Shown piece after piece: positions 27,013 through 34,426 of a stretch of 64,000 nucleotides of DNA. The position numbers and the translations under genes are program-made. The notes under the pieces were generated by a model. That model saw only the letters and a list, made by a program, of their open reading frames with translations, ran no database searches and was not told where the DNA came from. Source of the DNA: CBFGRV01 sp965651265 (GTDB taxonomy: Bacteria; Bacteroidota; Rhodothermia; Rhodothermales; VXPQ01); assembly GCA_965651265.1 (NCBI GenBank), contig CBFGRV010000011.1, forward strand, positions 1 to 64,000, in the 5' to 3' direction. How positions within the stretch are numbered: the first letter of the stretch is position 1; every line of letters begins with the position of its first letter.

Positions 27013-27545
27013 GCAGCTATTGCGACTACGCCCCGACCGACCCCATCCACGCCTCCTATCATGCCGAGGAATACGGCTTCCCTATCCGGGATGACCGCCG
27101 CCTGTTCGAACGCCTCATCCTGGAGATCAATCAAGCCGGCCTCTCATGGGCGACCGTGCTTAGAAAGAGGGACGGATTTCGCCGGGCCTATGCAGATTTC
27201 GATGTCGACACCGTTGCGGCGTTCGAGGACGAAGACCGCGCGCGGCTGCTCGCCGATCCAGGCATCATTCGCAATCGATTGAAGGTGAACGCAGCCGTCA
27301 CCAACGCCCGCCGGATCATCGAGATTCGGTCCACGCATGGCTCGTTCGCCGAGTGGCTGGATCATCATCATCCCATACCCAGGGAGGAGTGGGTGAAAGT
27401 CTTTAGGCGCAACTTTGTGTTCGTGGGGGGAGAGATCGTGGGCGAATTTCTGATGAGCACCGGATACTTACCGGGAGCTCATCGGCCGGATTGCCCGGTT
27501 TTCGAACGGATCCGTGCGACGAACCCGCCCTGGCTCCAGGTCTGA
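27009..27545 (+). CDS. tag: DNA-3-methyladenine glycosylase I
   Basis: Base-excision repair glycosylase that removes 3-methyladenine. The 178 residues carry the Tag zinc ligands C5, H18, H158 and C162 (MSSYCDY, YHAEEYG, HRPDC), the catalytic-region E39 in LILEINQAGLSW, and the family end NPPWLQ. The start is a GTG at 27009 that overlaps the upstream stop by 4 bases. It is convergent with the CorC gene, 7 bases apart. Confidence 0.93.
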   Translation: MSSYCDYAPTDPIHASYHAEEYGFPIRDDRRLFERLILEINQAGLSWATVLRKRDGFRRAYADFDVDTVAAFEDEDRARLLADPGIIRNRLKVNAAVTNARRIIEIRSTHGSFAEWLDHHHPIPREEWVKVFRRNFVFVGGEIVGEFLMSTGYLPGAHRPDCPVFERIRATNPPWLQV

Positions 27546-27552
27546 TGCGTTC

Positions 27553-28851
27553 TCAGCGCGGCTCTTCCTGTTCCGCCGATGGTTCGGGAGCAATCCGAGT
27601 GAGGCGTACGAGGTCGATTCGGCTCGGTGTCGACTTAAGAATGTCGAACGCAAATCCATCGAACCGAAAATGTTCTTGGGGCGCCGGGATGTCGCCAATC
27701 CGCTCTAATAGATACCCCGCGATCGTCTCGTAGTCTCCCTCCGGGAGAGTAATGCCGAAGCGGTCCTCTAGCTCGTCGAGGCGCACGCGGCCGCTTGCGA
27801 TGTAACTGTTTTCTCCGGTCTGCCGGAGTATCTCCTCCTCAACGTCGAACTCGTCCTGGATGTCGCCAAAGAGCTCCTCCAGCAGGTCCTCCCGTGTGAC
27901 GAGCCCGGCCGTTCCCCCGTACTCGTCGATGACGACCGCGACGGAGGTGTTGGACGCCAGGAATTCCCGGAGCAGATCTTTGGAGCGTTTCGACTCCGGG
28001 ACGAACCGGGCCGGGCGAATGATTTCCTTGAGGGTAGCCGGCTCGCTGAACAGGTCATAGGCAAAAACGACTCCCACGATGTTGTCGATGTTGTCGCGGT
28101 AGACCGGCATCTTGGAGTGGCCGTTCTCAATGAACTTCGCCAGTACCTCCTCCACGGAAAGGGATTCTTCGACGGCCTCGATATCCGTGCGCGGCGCCAT
28201 CGACTCCTTCACACGGATGGTGTTCATCGCGAACACGTTCGAGAGCAGCTCGCTCTCATCTTCGTCAAGCTCCAGCTCACCGCTGGCCTTGCTCTCCTGG
28301 ATGATCACCTCGAAGTCACGCCGCATGAACTGAGCGAACGTCCCCGGCTCCGCACGAAAGGCTTTTACGAGCAGGGAGGATGCGCCGGCTGCAAGCTTGA
28401 TGAGGGGAAGCAGGAGGACGTAGGATATCCGCAGAGGGAGCGCCAGATAGAAAACCGCGTGGTTTGCGCGCTCCCGAATGATGCTCTTTGGCAGGATCTC
28501 GCCGAAAAAGAGCACGATGATGCTCGCGATAATGGTCTGCGCCGCCAGGACCAGAATCTCGACCGTTCCGTTGCCGAGACCTCCCACCTTTCCGATCGCC
28601 TGACGAAGCGGGTCATTGAGGTAGAATGCCATCAACGTGGAGTAGATAATCAGTGCCACGTTGTTGCCGACGAGGGTCGTCGTGAGGAAGGAGGCAGGAT
28701 TCTCCAGAAACTTGCGCACGACAGGCCCGACCACGCCCTCCCGGCGAGCGAGGACCTCGACATGCAGCCTGTTCGCGACCACGAAAGCGATCTCGGAGGC
28801 CGAAAAGAACGCGCTCAGGACGAGCATCAGCAGGATGACGGCGATCTCCAT
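27553..28851 (-). CDS. CNNM/CorC-family membrane protein with CBS pair (hemolysin-like)
   Basis: A 432-residue protein with an N-terminal DUF21/CNNM transmembrane domain (about 1-180; MEIAVILLMLVLSAFFSASE, EILPKSIIRERANH), a CBS pair (about 205-325; MAPRTDIEAVEESLSVEEVL, VVIDEYGGTAGLVTREDLLE) and a C-terminal CorC_HlyC domain (about 340-425; IASGRVRLDELEDRFGI). Relatives handle magnesium or cobalt efflux, with nucleotide-sensing CBS domains. The ATG at 28851 is preferred over a TTG at 28878. The enoyl-CoA hydratase gene ends 33 bases upstream on the same strand. Confidence 0.9.
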   Translation of the reverse strand: MEIAVILLMLVLSAFFSASEIAFVVANRLHVEVLARREGVVGPVVRKFLENPASFLTTTLVGNNVALIIYSTLMAFYLNDPLRQAIGKVGGLGNGTVEILVLAAQTIIASIIVLFFGEILPKSIIRERANHAVFYLALPLRISYVLLLPLIKLAAGASSLLVKAFRAEPGTFAQFMRRDFEVIIQESKASGELELDEDESELLSNVFAMNTIRVKESMAPRTDIEAVEESLSVEEVLAKFIENGHSKMPVYRDNIDNIVGVVFAYDLFSEPATLKEIIRPARFVPESKRSKDLLREFLASNTSVAVVIDEYGGTAGLVTREDLLEELFGDIQDEFDVEEEILRQTGENSYIASGRVRLDELEDRFGITLPEGDYETIAGYLLERIGDIPAPQEHFRFDGFAFDILKSTPSRIDLVRLTRIAPEPSAEQEEPR

Positions 28852-28884
28852 GACTCTGGCCGCGCGTCTGGTGCGCAAGCGAGG

Positions 28885-29667
28885 TTACTTGCCCTCGAAT
28901 TTTGGCTGCCGGCGTTCAAGAAATGCGTTCGTCCCCTCCTTGAAATCCTCCGTCGCACAGCACTGACCGAAAAGGCCGGCCTCGTACCGGAGGCCTTCCT
29001 GCAGGGGCAAGTCACTCGAGCGGAGGGCATCCAGCGCCATCGCGACGGCGAGCGGGGCCTTCGTCGTCATCTTTCGGACCAGCTCCTGCGTTCGATCGAG
29101 GAGCTCTGCAGTGGGAAAGAGGCGATTTACCAACCCGATCTCGTAGGCGCGTTGAGCCGTGATGTGCTCGCCGGTCAGGATCATCTCCATCGCGATCCCC
29201 CGCCCGACGATCCGCGGCAATCGCTGGGTGGCGCCGTAGCCCGGCATGATCCCCAGGTTCACTTCCGGCTGGCCGAACGTGGCGTTCTCCGAGGCCGTCC
29301 GGAAATGGCATGCCAGCGCAAGCTCGCACCCGCCTCCCAGGGCGTAGCCATTCACGGCACACACGACGGGTTTGGAAAGGCTCTCGATTCGGTTGAACAC
29401 CGCCTGGCCTCGCAATGCGAATCGGTGGCCGTCCAGAGCCGTCAGATTGCGGAACTGCGAGATGTCGGCCCCCGCGACGAAGCTCTTCGTCCCGGCTCCT
29501 GTCACGATGACGGCCCGCACCGCGTCGTTCCCGTCCACGTGCAGGAATACGTGCTCGAGCTCATCGAGCGTCTGGTTGGTGAGCGCATTGAGCTTCTCGG
29601 GGCGGTTGATCGTGACGAGCGCAATGCCGTCCGCATCTACTTCGTACAGGAGCGTCTCGAGATCCAT
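28885..29667 (-). CDS. Enoyl-CoA hydratase/isomerase family protein
   Basis: A 260-residue crotonase-fold enzyme. The oxyanion-hole segments are SFVAGADISQF (62-72) and NGYALGGGCELALA (106-119), and both catalytic glutamates of hydratases are present: E115 in GGGCEL and E135 in GQPEVNLGIMPG. Syn-hydration of 2-enoyl-CoA in beta-oxidation is the most likely reaction. No thiolase or acyl-CoA dehydrogenase is adjacent. It is preceded on the same strand by the coiled-coil membrane protein gene (44-base gap). Confidence 0.92.
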   Translation of the reverse strand: MDLETLLYEVDADGIALVTINRPEKLNALTNQTLDELEHVFLHVDGNDAVRAVIVTGAGTKSFVAGADISQFRNLTALDGHRFALRGQAVFNRIESLSKPVVCAVNGYALGGGCELALACHFRTASENATFGQPEVNLGIMPGYGATQRLPRIVGRGIAMEMILTGEHITAQRAYEIGLVNRLFPTAELLDRTQELVRKMTTKAPLAVAMALDALRSSDLPLQEGLRYEAGLFGQCCATEDFKEGTNAFLERRQPKFEGK

Positions 29668-29710
29668 GAATCAGGTAGCCTGGTGCGTGATCGAACTCCG
29701 ACGAAACCCG

Positions 29711-30574
29711 TTACTCGCGCAGGCGCGTTCGATCGGAAGTGGATTGCGGCTCTTCTTCCTCCTGCGTCCCGTACGTATCCATGTCGCCGAGCAGGTCGGT
29801 CGCCGGGGAGAATACCTCCTCGATCTCCTCGATGGCTGCCTCCGTTTCCTCGACTTCGGAGAGGAGGGTGTCGAGTTGAAAGGTGATTTCCTCGGGGTTT
29901 CGGAGGGTCAATGACTGCTCATGGATGTATTTGACCACATCCTCGATGGTTTCGAGCTGGGCCTCGATGATCTCGAGATTCTCGTTGCTCCGCTTGAAGC
30001 GCTGCAAGCGCTGCTCCAGGATTCGTAATCGTCGTTCCTTGATGGCTCTCACACGCTCCGTATCATCGGCCATGTCTTCCCGAAGTGAAGCGATGGCCTG
30101 CAGAACCTCGCCTTCCGTGCCGGTCTGGATGGTGTACTCGTAGCGTTCTTTCTGATAGAGCAGATTCAGGTACGAGTCGAGAAGCCCGTCGATTTTCTGA
30201 AGATGACTCTCGAGGAGGCCCTGCGTGGCGTAGCTGAGTTTCCGGTAGTTCGTCGAGATGTCTTTCTCGAGCTTCCGGAGTCGGGCGTACCGGCGCTGGC
30301 TTGTCTTCGTCAGCAGTTGGAAGATTTCCTTCTGAGAGGGTGGCTTGGCGTGCTCGGCGGCCCGCTGCGAGCGGATGGCTCGACGAAATCGCTCATTGCG
30401 GGGCACAACTCCCAGGTACATCAACTCGAGCGCGGCGGCCATGATCAGAATCAGATTGAAGACGGGCTCCGAGCCGCTCAAAAAGAAAGCCGTCAACATC
30501 GCCACGATCAAAAAGGCCAGATTGATCGGGTTGAGGAAGGCTTCTTTGGTATAGTTGATATCGACGTCGTTCAT
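29711..30574 (-). CDS. Membrane-anchored coiled-coil protein of the PspA cluster (unknown)
   Basis: About 287 residues from the ATG at 30574; a GTG at 30598 adds eight residues. Two hydrophobic helices near the N-terminus (LNPINLAFLIVAMLTAFFLS and VFNLILIMAAALELMYLG) are separated by a very short turn, so both ends probably face the cytoplasm. The rest is a long helical region rich in Arg, Glu and Leu (LREDMADDTERVRAIKERR, LEIIEAQLETIEDVVKYI) with an acidic tail. I recognise no named family. It is third in a leftward row behind PspA and a second coiled-coil protein, so a membrane-docking role for them is a reasonable guess. Confidence 0.75.
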   Translation of the reverse strand: MNDVDINYTKEAFLNPINLAFLIVAMLTAFFLSGSEPVFNLILIMAAALELMYLGVVPRNERFRRAIRSQRAAEHAKPPSQKEIFQLLTKTSQRRYARLRKLEKDISTNYRKLSYATQGLLESHLQKIDGLLDSYLNLLYQKERYEYTIQTGTEGEVLQAIASLREDMADDTERVRAIKERRLRILEQRLQRFKRSNENLEIIEAQLETIEDVVKYIHEQSLTLRNPEEITFQLDTLLSEVEETEAAIEEIEEVFSPATDLLGDMDTYGTQEEEEPQSTSDRTRLRE

Positions 30575-30669
30575 ATACGCCTGTGCATCGGCTGCCACAC
30601 GGCTACGGCTGCCATTCGATTCCGGTTGGGCGGAGCCATCGGTGGCGGTGCGATTCGATCGAGCAACCG

Positions 30670-31158
30670 TTACATCCTCCCGATAGTCTTCTCGGGACGC
30701 GATTGGGACGTCGCGGGCGGCGATTCGCGGTCGCCGACTCCTGTCCGTCGGGGAGAAGGGTGCGTGACGGAGCCGGCCTCCCCCGATTCGACGGACTCAT
30801 CCTCGCTTTCGGTCTCATCGGAATCACTCATAGAGTGTTTCATTTGCTCCACGAGCGCATGGGCACGCGCCGCACGCAATTCCTGCTCGAGTGCCTCGTC
30901 GGACGGCGCAGGATCGGGGTCCGCACCTTCGAGCGCGATGTCCAGGCGCGCCTCCTGAAGGGCCGTCTCCAGGGCGAGTCGCTCCACGGCGTCCGTTTGC
31001 TGTTGCAGGGCGTCCTCGGAGGCTCGCGACATTTGCTCGAGTTCGGAGCTGATCTTCTTCTGTCTCTCGAGAAATCTGACGGCCTGCTTCAGCTCCTTGA
31101 GCTTCCTCAGGTGCGCCTTCTCCTCCTCTTTCAGCCGCTGATACTCTTCGGGGGTCAT
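30670..31158 (-). CDS. Small coiled-coil protein of the PspA cluster (unknown)
   Basis: 162 residues: an N-terminal charged helix (MTPEEYQRLKEEEKAHLRKL), further coiled-coil to about residue 110, and then a disordered acidic and Ser/Pro-rich tail (SDSDETESEDESVESGEAGS). There are no membrane helices and no known motif. The start is 9 bases after the pspA stop, so the two are almost surely co-transcribed and may bind each other. Confidence 0.72.
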   Translation of the reverse strand: MTPEEYQRLKEEEKAHLRKLKELKQAVRFLERQKKISSELEQMSRASEDALQQQTDAVERLALETALQEARLDIALEGADPDPAPSDEALEQELRAARAHALVEQMKHSMSDSDETESEDESVESGEAGSVTHPSPRRTGVGDRESPPATSQSRPEKTIGRM

Positions 31159-31167
31159 CCGGAAAAG

Positions 31168-31941
31168 CTACTCTGTTCGTGTACGCTGCTTTCCGATGGT
31201 CTTTGAGGATTCCTCTTCGGATTCGGGGATCTCGACTCGGTCGGCCTGTTCCCCTTCCGGCGCCGCCTTTTCGGCGAGCCCCATTTCGAGTTTGAATTGT
31301 TTGACGAGCTCGGCGGCACGTATACGCTCAGCATCCTCTTCGATCTTCAACGCCTCGCTATCGACGGAATCGAGGGCCATCTCCATCCGCGCCTCGTTGC
31401 GCGCGGTCTGCTCCTGGATTCGTTGCAGCATCTCATCATGCGTCTGATCGATGCCCGTCACCTCGAATTGCTCGAGCGTATCGGCGATCTTGGCCTGCCA
31501 TTTGGCGCGCTCATGCGCTCGCAGGGCCTCCTTCGCCTCGGCAATCTTGCGGTCCTTCTCGCGCATGAAGGTCTTCTTGACCTGAAGCGCCTTGTCGTAG
31601 GCGGCCGACGCATACTTGAGCTGCTCACGCGTCCGGGCCAATGATTCCCTGGATTTCTCCAGGCCGATGGCATACTGCTCGGCGATGTCATCACGGCCCG
31701 CCTGGATGGCGGCCTTGATCTTCGCCGTTTGATTCTTGACCTCTTCTTCGTTGCGCCGCAACTCCTTCTGGAGCATGATCACATTCGCCTTTACCGTGGC
31801 GATGTTCTCATTCATCTTGGGTACTTGATCGTTCAACTCCCGGATGTTTTGCTCCAGAATGAGCCGAGGATCCTCCATTGCGGAGATCGCACCGCCGAAG
31901 ATGGATTTTACGAATCGTTTGAAGCGGGACCAGACGGACAT
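31168..31941 (-). CDS. pspA: PspA/IM30 family protein (ESCRT-III-like)
   Basis: Membrane-remodelling and envelope-stress protein of 257 residues. The start MSVWSRFKRFVKSIFGGAIS is an amphipathic helix, then AMEDPRLILEQNIRELNDQV is the conserved PspA opening, followed by long coiled-coil helices to about residue 225 and a charged tail (GEQADRVEIPESEEESSKTI). The enterobacterial partners PspB, PspC and PspF are absent here; instead two other coiled-coil genes follow. This puts it among the PspA relatives with lineage-specific partners. Confidence 0.9.
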   Translation of the reverse strand: MSVWSRFKRFVKSIFGGAISAMEDPRLILEQNIRELNDQVPKMNENIATVKANVIMLQKELRRNEEEVKNQTAKIKAAIQAGRDDIAEQYAIGLEKSRESLARTREQLKYASAAYDKALQVKKTFMREKDRKIAEAKEALRAHERAKWQAKIADTLEQFEVTGIDQTHDEMLQRIQEQTARNEARMEMALDSVDSEALKIEEDAERIRAAELVKQFKLEMGLAEKAAPEGEQADRVEIPESEEESSKTIGKQRTRTE

Positions 31942-32026
31942 GAGGGTGCGGGTGGTAGATGGACAATCAATCCTTCAATATACGTATCCCGTCGTGTAAC
32001 GATAGGAAAGACGGGAAAGATGCATG

Positions 32027-32057
32027 AGGCCGCGGCCCGTAAAACATGGCGCGGCCT
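32027..32057 (-). terminator. Possible hairpin terminator after thymidine phosphorylase
   Basis: AGGCCGCG (32027-32034) pairs with CGCGGCCT (32050-32057). It lies just past the phosphorylase stop on the minus strand, but only a short T-rich stretch follows, so it is a weak candidate. It could also sit in the pspA leader region. Confidence 0.35.
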
Positions 32058-32064
32058 TCGCAGA

Positions 32065-33444
32065 TCAGGCTGGACGCAGATTCTGGAGGCTGCGAAGCTC
32101 CGCCGCTGCCTGAGCTCCCAGCCACGCACCATCGGAATAACGATCCAGCAGGATAGACTTCGGGAGGGGGGCTTCGTCACCGATCTCGAAGGCATTGGAA
32201 ACGGCCTCCGAGAAGCTTTCGAGGTGCGAATCGATCCGAGTATACAATCGTGCGATGGGCTCGCCGGCCTGTACGCGGTCTCCTGGCTTTTTCGTGAGAA
32301 CGAGGCCGGCGAGGGGATCGACGTCATCCTCCTTTCGAACGCGCCCCGCACCCATGGACATAACCGTCCGGCCGATCGCGAGGGCATCGATGGATGTTAC
32401 AAAGCCTCTCATCCGTGCATGAACCTCGGCGGCGATCGCCGCACTCTCGCGCCGTTGAGGATTCCGGACGATCTCCACGTCGCCACCCTGGTACTCCACC
32501 ACCTGCACGAACTTGTCAAAGGCGCGTCCGGACACGATGGCCTCGTGCGCGAGGTCGAATCCTTCATCGGTCGTCCCGGCTTTGCCACCCAGGCGCAGCA
32601 TTTCGCCTCCCAGGGTGCACACGATCTCGACGAGATCCGGCACCACGGCTCCCTGGAGGACTTCGATGGCTTCGACTACCTCGGGCCAGTTGCCCACGGC
32701 ACGGCCTAGAGGCGTGTTCATGTCTGTCATCCAGGCCACCGTCGGCTTATCGAACGCCTCGCCGATGCCCACGAGCATCTCTGCGAGACTCCGCGCGCCG
32801 CTTTCGTCCTTCATGAACGCGCCGGTGCCGCACTTCACATCCAGAACAAGCCCGTCTGTGCCCTCAGCCAGCTTCTTGCTCATGATGGAGGAAGCGATGA
32901 AGGGGATGAAATCGACCGTGCCAGTGACGTCTCGAAGCGCATAGAGCGCCTTGTCGGCCGGGGCTACGTCGCCCGTCTGGCCGGCCATGACAAGGCCGAT
33001 GTCCGTTAGCTCGCGTTTGAACTCGTCGATGGTGAGCCGCGTGCGGAATCCCGGAATGGATTCCAGCTTGTCGAGCGTGCCGCCTGTAAAGCCGAGGCCG
33101 CGGCCGGAGAGTTTCGGCACCACGACACCGCAGGCCGCCACCGTCGGACCGAGGATGAGCGAGACCTTATCCCCGACTCCTCCCGTCGAGTGCTTGCCGA
33201 TCTTGACGCCCGGAATACCGGACAGGTCGAGTGTGATGCCGGAGCGCCACATGGCCTCCGTCATCGCGTACGTTTCTTCCTCGTTCATCCCACGGAGAAA
33301 AGCCGCCATCAGAAAGGCGCTCATCTGATAGTCCGGCACCTTCCCGCTGGTAAAAGCGACGACGAGTGCCGTTATCTGATCGGCATCGAGGGCCTGTCCT
33401 TCGCGTTTAGCGATTATCAGGTCGATAACGTTGAGATCCTGCAT
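32065..33444 (-). CDS. deoA: Thymidine/pyrimidine-nucleoside phosphorylase
   Basis: Phosphorolysis of thymidine (or uridine) to base plus sugar 1-phosphate, in nucleoside salvage. From the ATG at 33444 (MQDLNVIDLIIAKREGQ) it has 459 residues. It shows the phosphate-binding KHSTGGVGDKVSL, the signature segment SGRGLGFTGGTLDKLESIPG, and the SSIMSKKLAEGTDGLVLDVK active-site region, then the C-terminal barrel domain. A TTG start at 33489 would add 15 residues and is not favoured. The sequence cannot tell strict thymidine from broad pyrimidine specificity. Confidence 0.93.
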   Translation of the reverse strand: MQDLNVIDLIIAKREGQALDADQITALVVAFTSGKVPDYQMSAFLMAAFLRGMNEEETYAMTEAMWRSGITLDLSGIPGVKIGKHSTGGVGDKVSLILGPTVAACGVVVPKLSGRGLGFTGGTLDKLESIPGFRTRLTIDEFKRELTDIGLVMAGQTGDVAPADKALYALRDVTGTVDFIPFIASSIMSKKLAEGTDGLVLDVKCGTGAFMKDESGARSLAEMLVGIGEAFDKPTVAWMTDMNTPLGRAVGNWPEVVEAIEVLQGAVVPDLVEIVCTLGGEMLRLGGKAGTTDEGFDLAHEAIVSGRAFDKFVQVVEYQGGDVEIVRNPQRRESAAIAAEVHARMRGFVTSIDALAIGRTVMSMGAGRVRKEDDVDPLAGLVLTKKPGDRVQAGEPIARLYTRIDSHLESFSEAVSNAFEIGDEAPLPKSILLDRYSDGAWLGAQAAAELRSLQNLRPA

Positions 33445-33542
33445 ATGAGCGGTGAGGGCTTCCGGAGGTGACTCGGCGAGAGCAAACAAGATCGCCGTGC
33501 TGAAGCAAAATCGCGACGGCGTCTGACGTGCGTTCGTACACC

Positions 33543-33572
33543 AAAAAAAAAGCGGCCTGCTCGGCAGGCCGC
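33543..33572 (-). terminator. Rho-independent terminator of rpmE2
   Basis: GCGGCCTGC (33552-33560), loop TCG, GCAGGCCGC (33564-33572): a perfect 9-bp stem. On the minus strand it follows the rpmE2 stop by 22 bases and is followed by nine Ts (complement of 33543-33551). A textbook terminator. Confidence 0.92.
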
Positions 33573-33594
33573 CTGGAAGCTCTAGCGTCGGATG

Positions 33595-33834
33595 CTACTC
33601 CTTGTCCGAGTCCGATTCCGCTTTGGCGTTCTTGATTCCATAGCGACGGCGGAATTTCTCCACGCGCCCCGCCGTGTCGACGTACTGTCGGCGGCCCGTA
33701 TAGAATGGGTGGTTCGTCGAATCGACTTCGGATTGGTATACATCCGTATCCATCGTCGACCGCGTCTCAAACTCAGTGCCGTCGGCGAGACGAACCTTCA
33801 AGGGCTTGTATTCGGGATGGATGTCCTTCTTCAT
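33595..33834 (-). CDS. rpmE2: 50S ribosomal protein L31, type B (zinc-free)
   Basis: 79 residues beginning MKKDIHPEYKPLKVRLADGT with STNHPFYTGRRQYVDTAGRV and KFRRRYG. It contains no cysteine, so it lacks the CxxC zinc site of type A and is the type B form. In many bacteria type B L31 replaces the zinc form under zinc shortage; whether a type A copy exists elsewhere is not visible. It has its own perfect terminator. Confidence 0.95.
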   Translation of the reverse strand: MKKDIHPEYKPLKVRLADGTEFETRSTMDTDVYQSEVDSTNHPFYTGRRQYVDTAGRVEKFRRRYGIKNAKAESDSDKE

Positions 33835-33920
33835 GGGTCCGGATAGGTCTGGATCGGCTCGTTCAGCCGTGTCCCAACGAGGATCATTCTGTGCTGTTCC
33901 CCCGGGGCGCAGGGCCGATG

Positions 33921-34307
33921 CTAAGCAACCGGCCGCTTGATGAGATTTTCGAGACTGTTCACGAAAGCCTCTGCCTCGGAGAGGATCATCTCGGCATCCG
34001 CACCGCTCACGGCGAAGTCATAGGCATAGTCACCGATCTCTTGCAAGTCGGCGGCACGCTGGAGCGCGTCTCCGGCTCGTTCCGGCAGTGGACCCTGTTC
34101 GACGAAGCGGCGGATGAAGGCCGAGCGAATGCCCTGCTTCGAAGACAGGGCCTGCGTTTCCTGCAGGAGGGCAGCTTGTGCGGCGAAGAACATCGAAAAG
34201 TAGGCGCGAGATGCCGTGGAGTCGAAATCCTCCAATTCAAACAGCACGGCGGCGCTTCGAAGAAACTTCTGCGCCTTCTTGAGCAGTGCGTCGATCCTTT
34301 CGTCCAT
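33921..34307 (-). CDS. HEPN-domain protein without catalytic histidine
   Basis: 128 residues, all helical, with the HEPN pattern: LLKKAQKFLRSAAVLFELED, then SRAYFSMFFAAQAALLQ, then RSAFIRRFVEQGPLPE and DLQEIGDYAYDF. HEPN RNases need an RxxxxH motif, but this protein contains no histidine at all, and the usual R of the RxADY segment is Q. No nucleotidyltransferase (MNT) gene is adjacent, so a two-gene toxin-antitoxin pair is not evident. It lies 119 bases after uvrB on the same strand. The function is unknown. Confidence 0.75.
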   Translation of the reverse strand: MDERIDALLKKAQKFLRSAAVLFELEDFDSTASRAYFSMFFAAQAALLQETQALSSKQGIRSAFIRRFVEQGPLPERAGDALQRAADLQEIGDYAYDFAVSGADAEMILSEAEAFVNSLENLIKRPVA

Positions 34308-34426
34308 GACGGTAGCGTGTGCTTCTACTGGAACTACGAAAGATAGGGGGTCCCCCCTCGACGGATTGCTACAAATTCGTCGTTCCGCGTGCGGCAGGAG
34401 CGAGCCTTTCGAACTCCCTCCTCCCT

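Noticed and set aside
28117..29886. 589-codon open frame on the plus strand
   Set aside because: It is antisense to the CorC and enoyl-CoA hydratase genes, both of which have full conserved motifs. Long antisense frames are expected in GC-rich genes, and its product has no recognisable domain.
34340..34370. GGGGG-TCCCCCC hairpin between uvrB and the HEPN gene
   Set aside because: The two runs are nearly adjacent with no room for a loop, and there is no T-tract.
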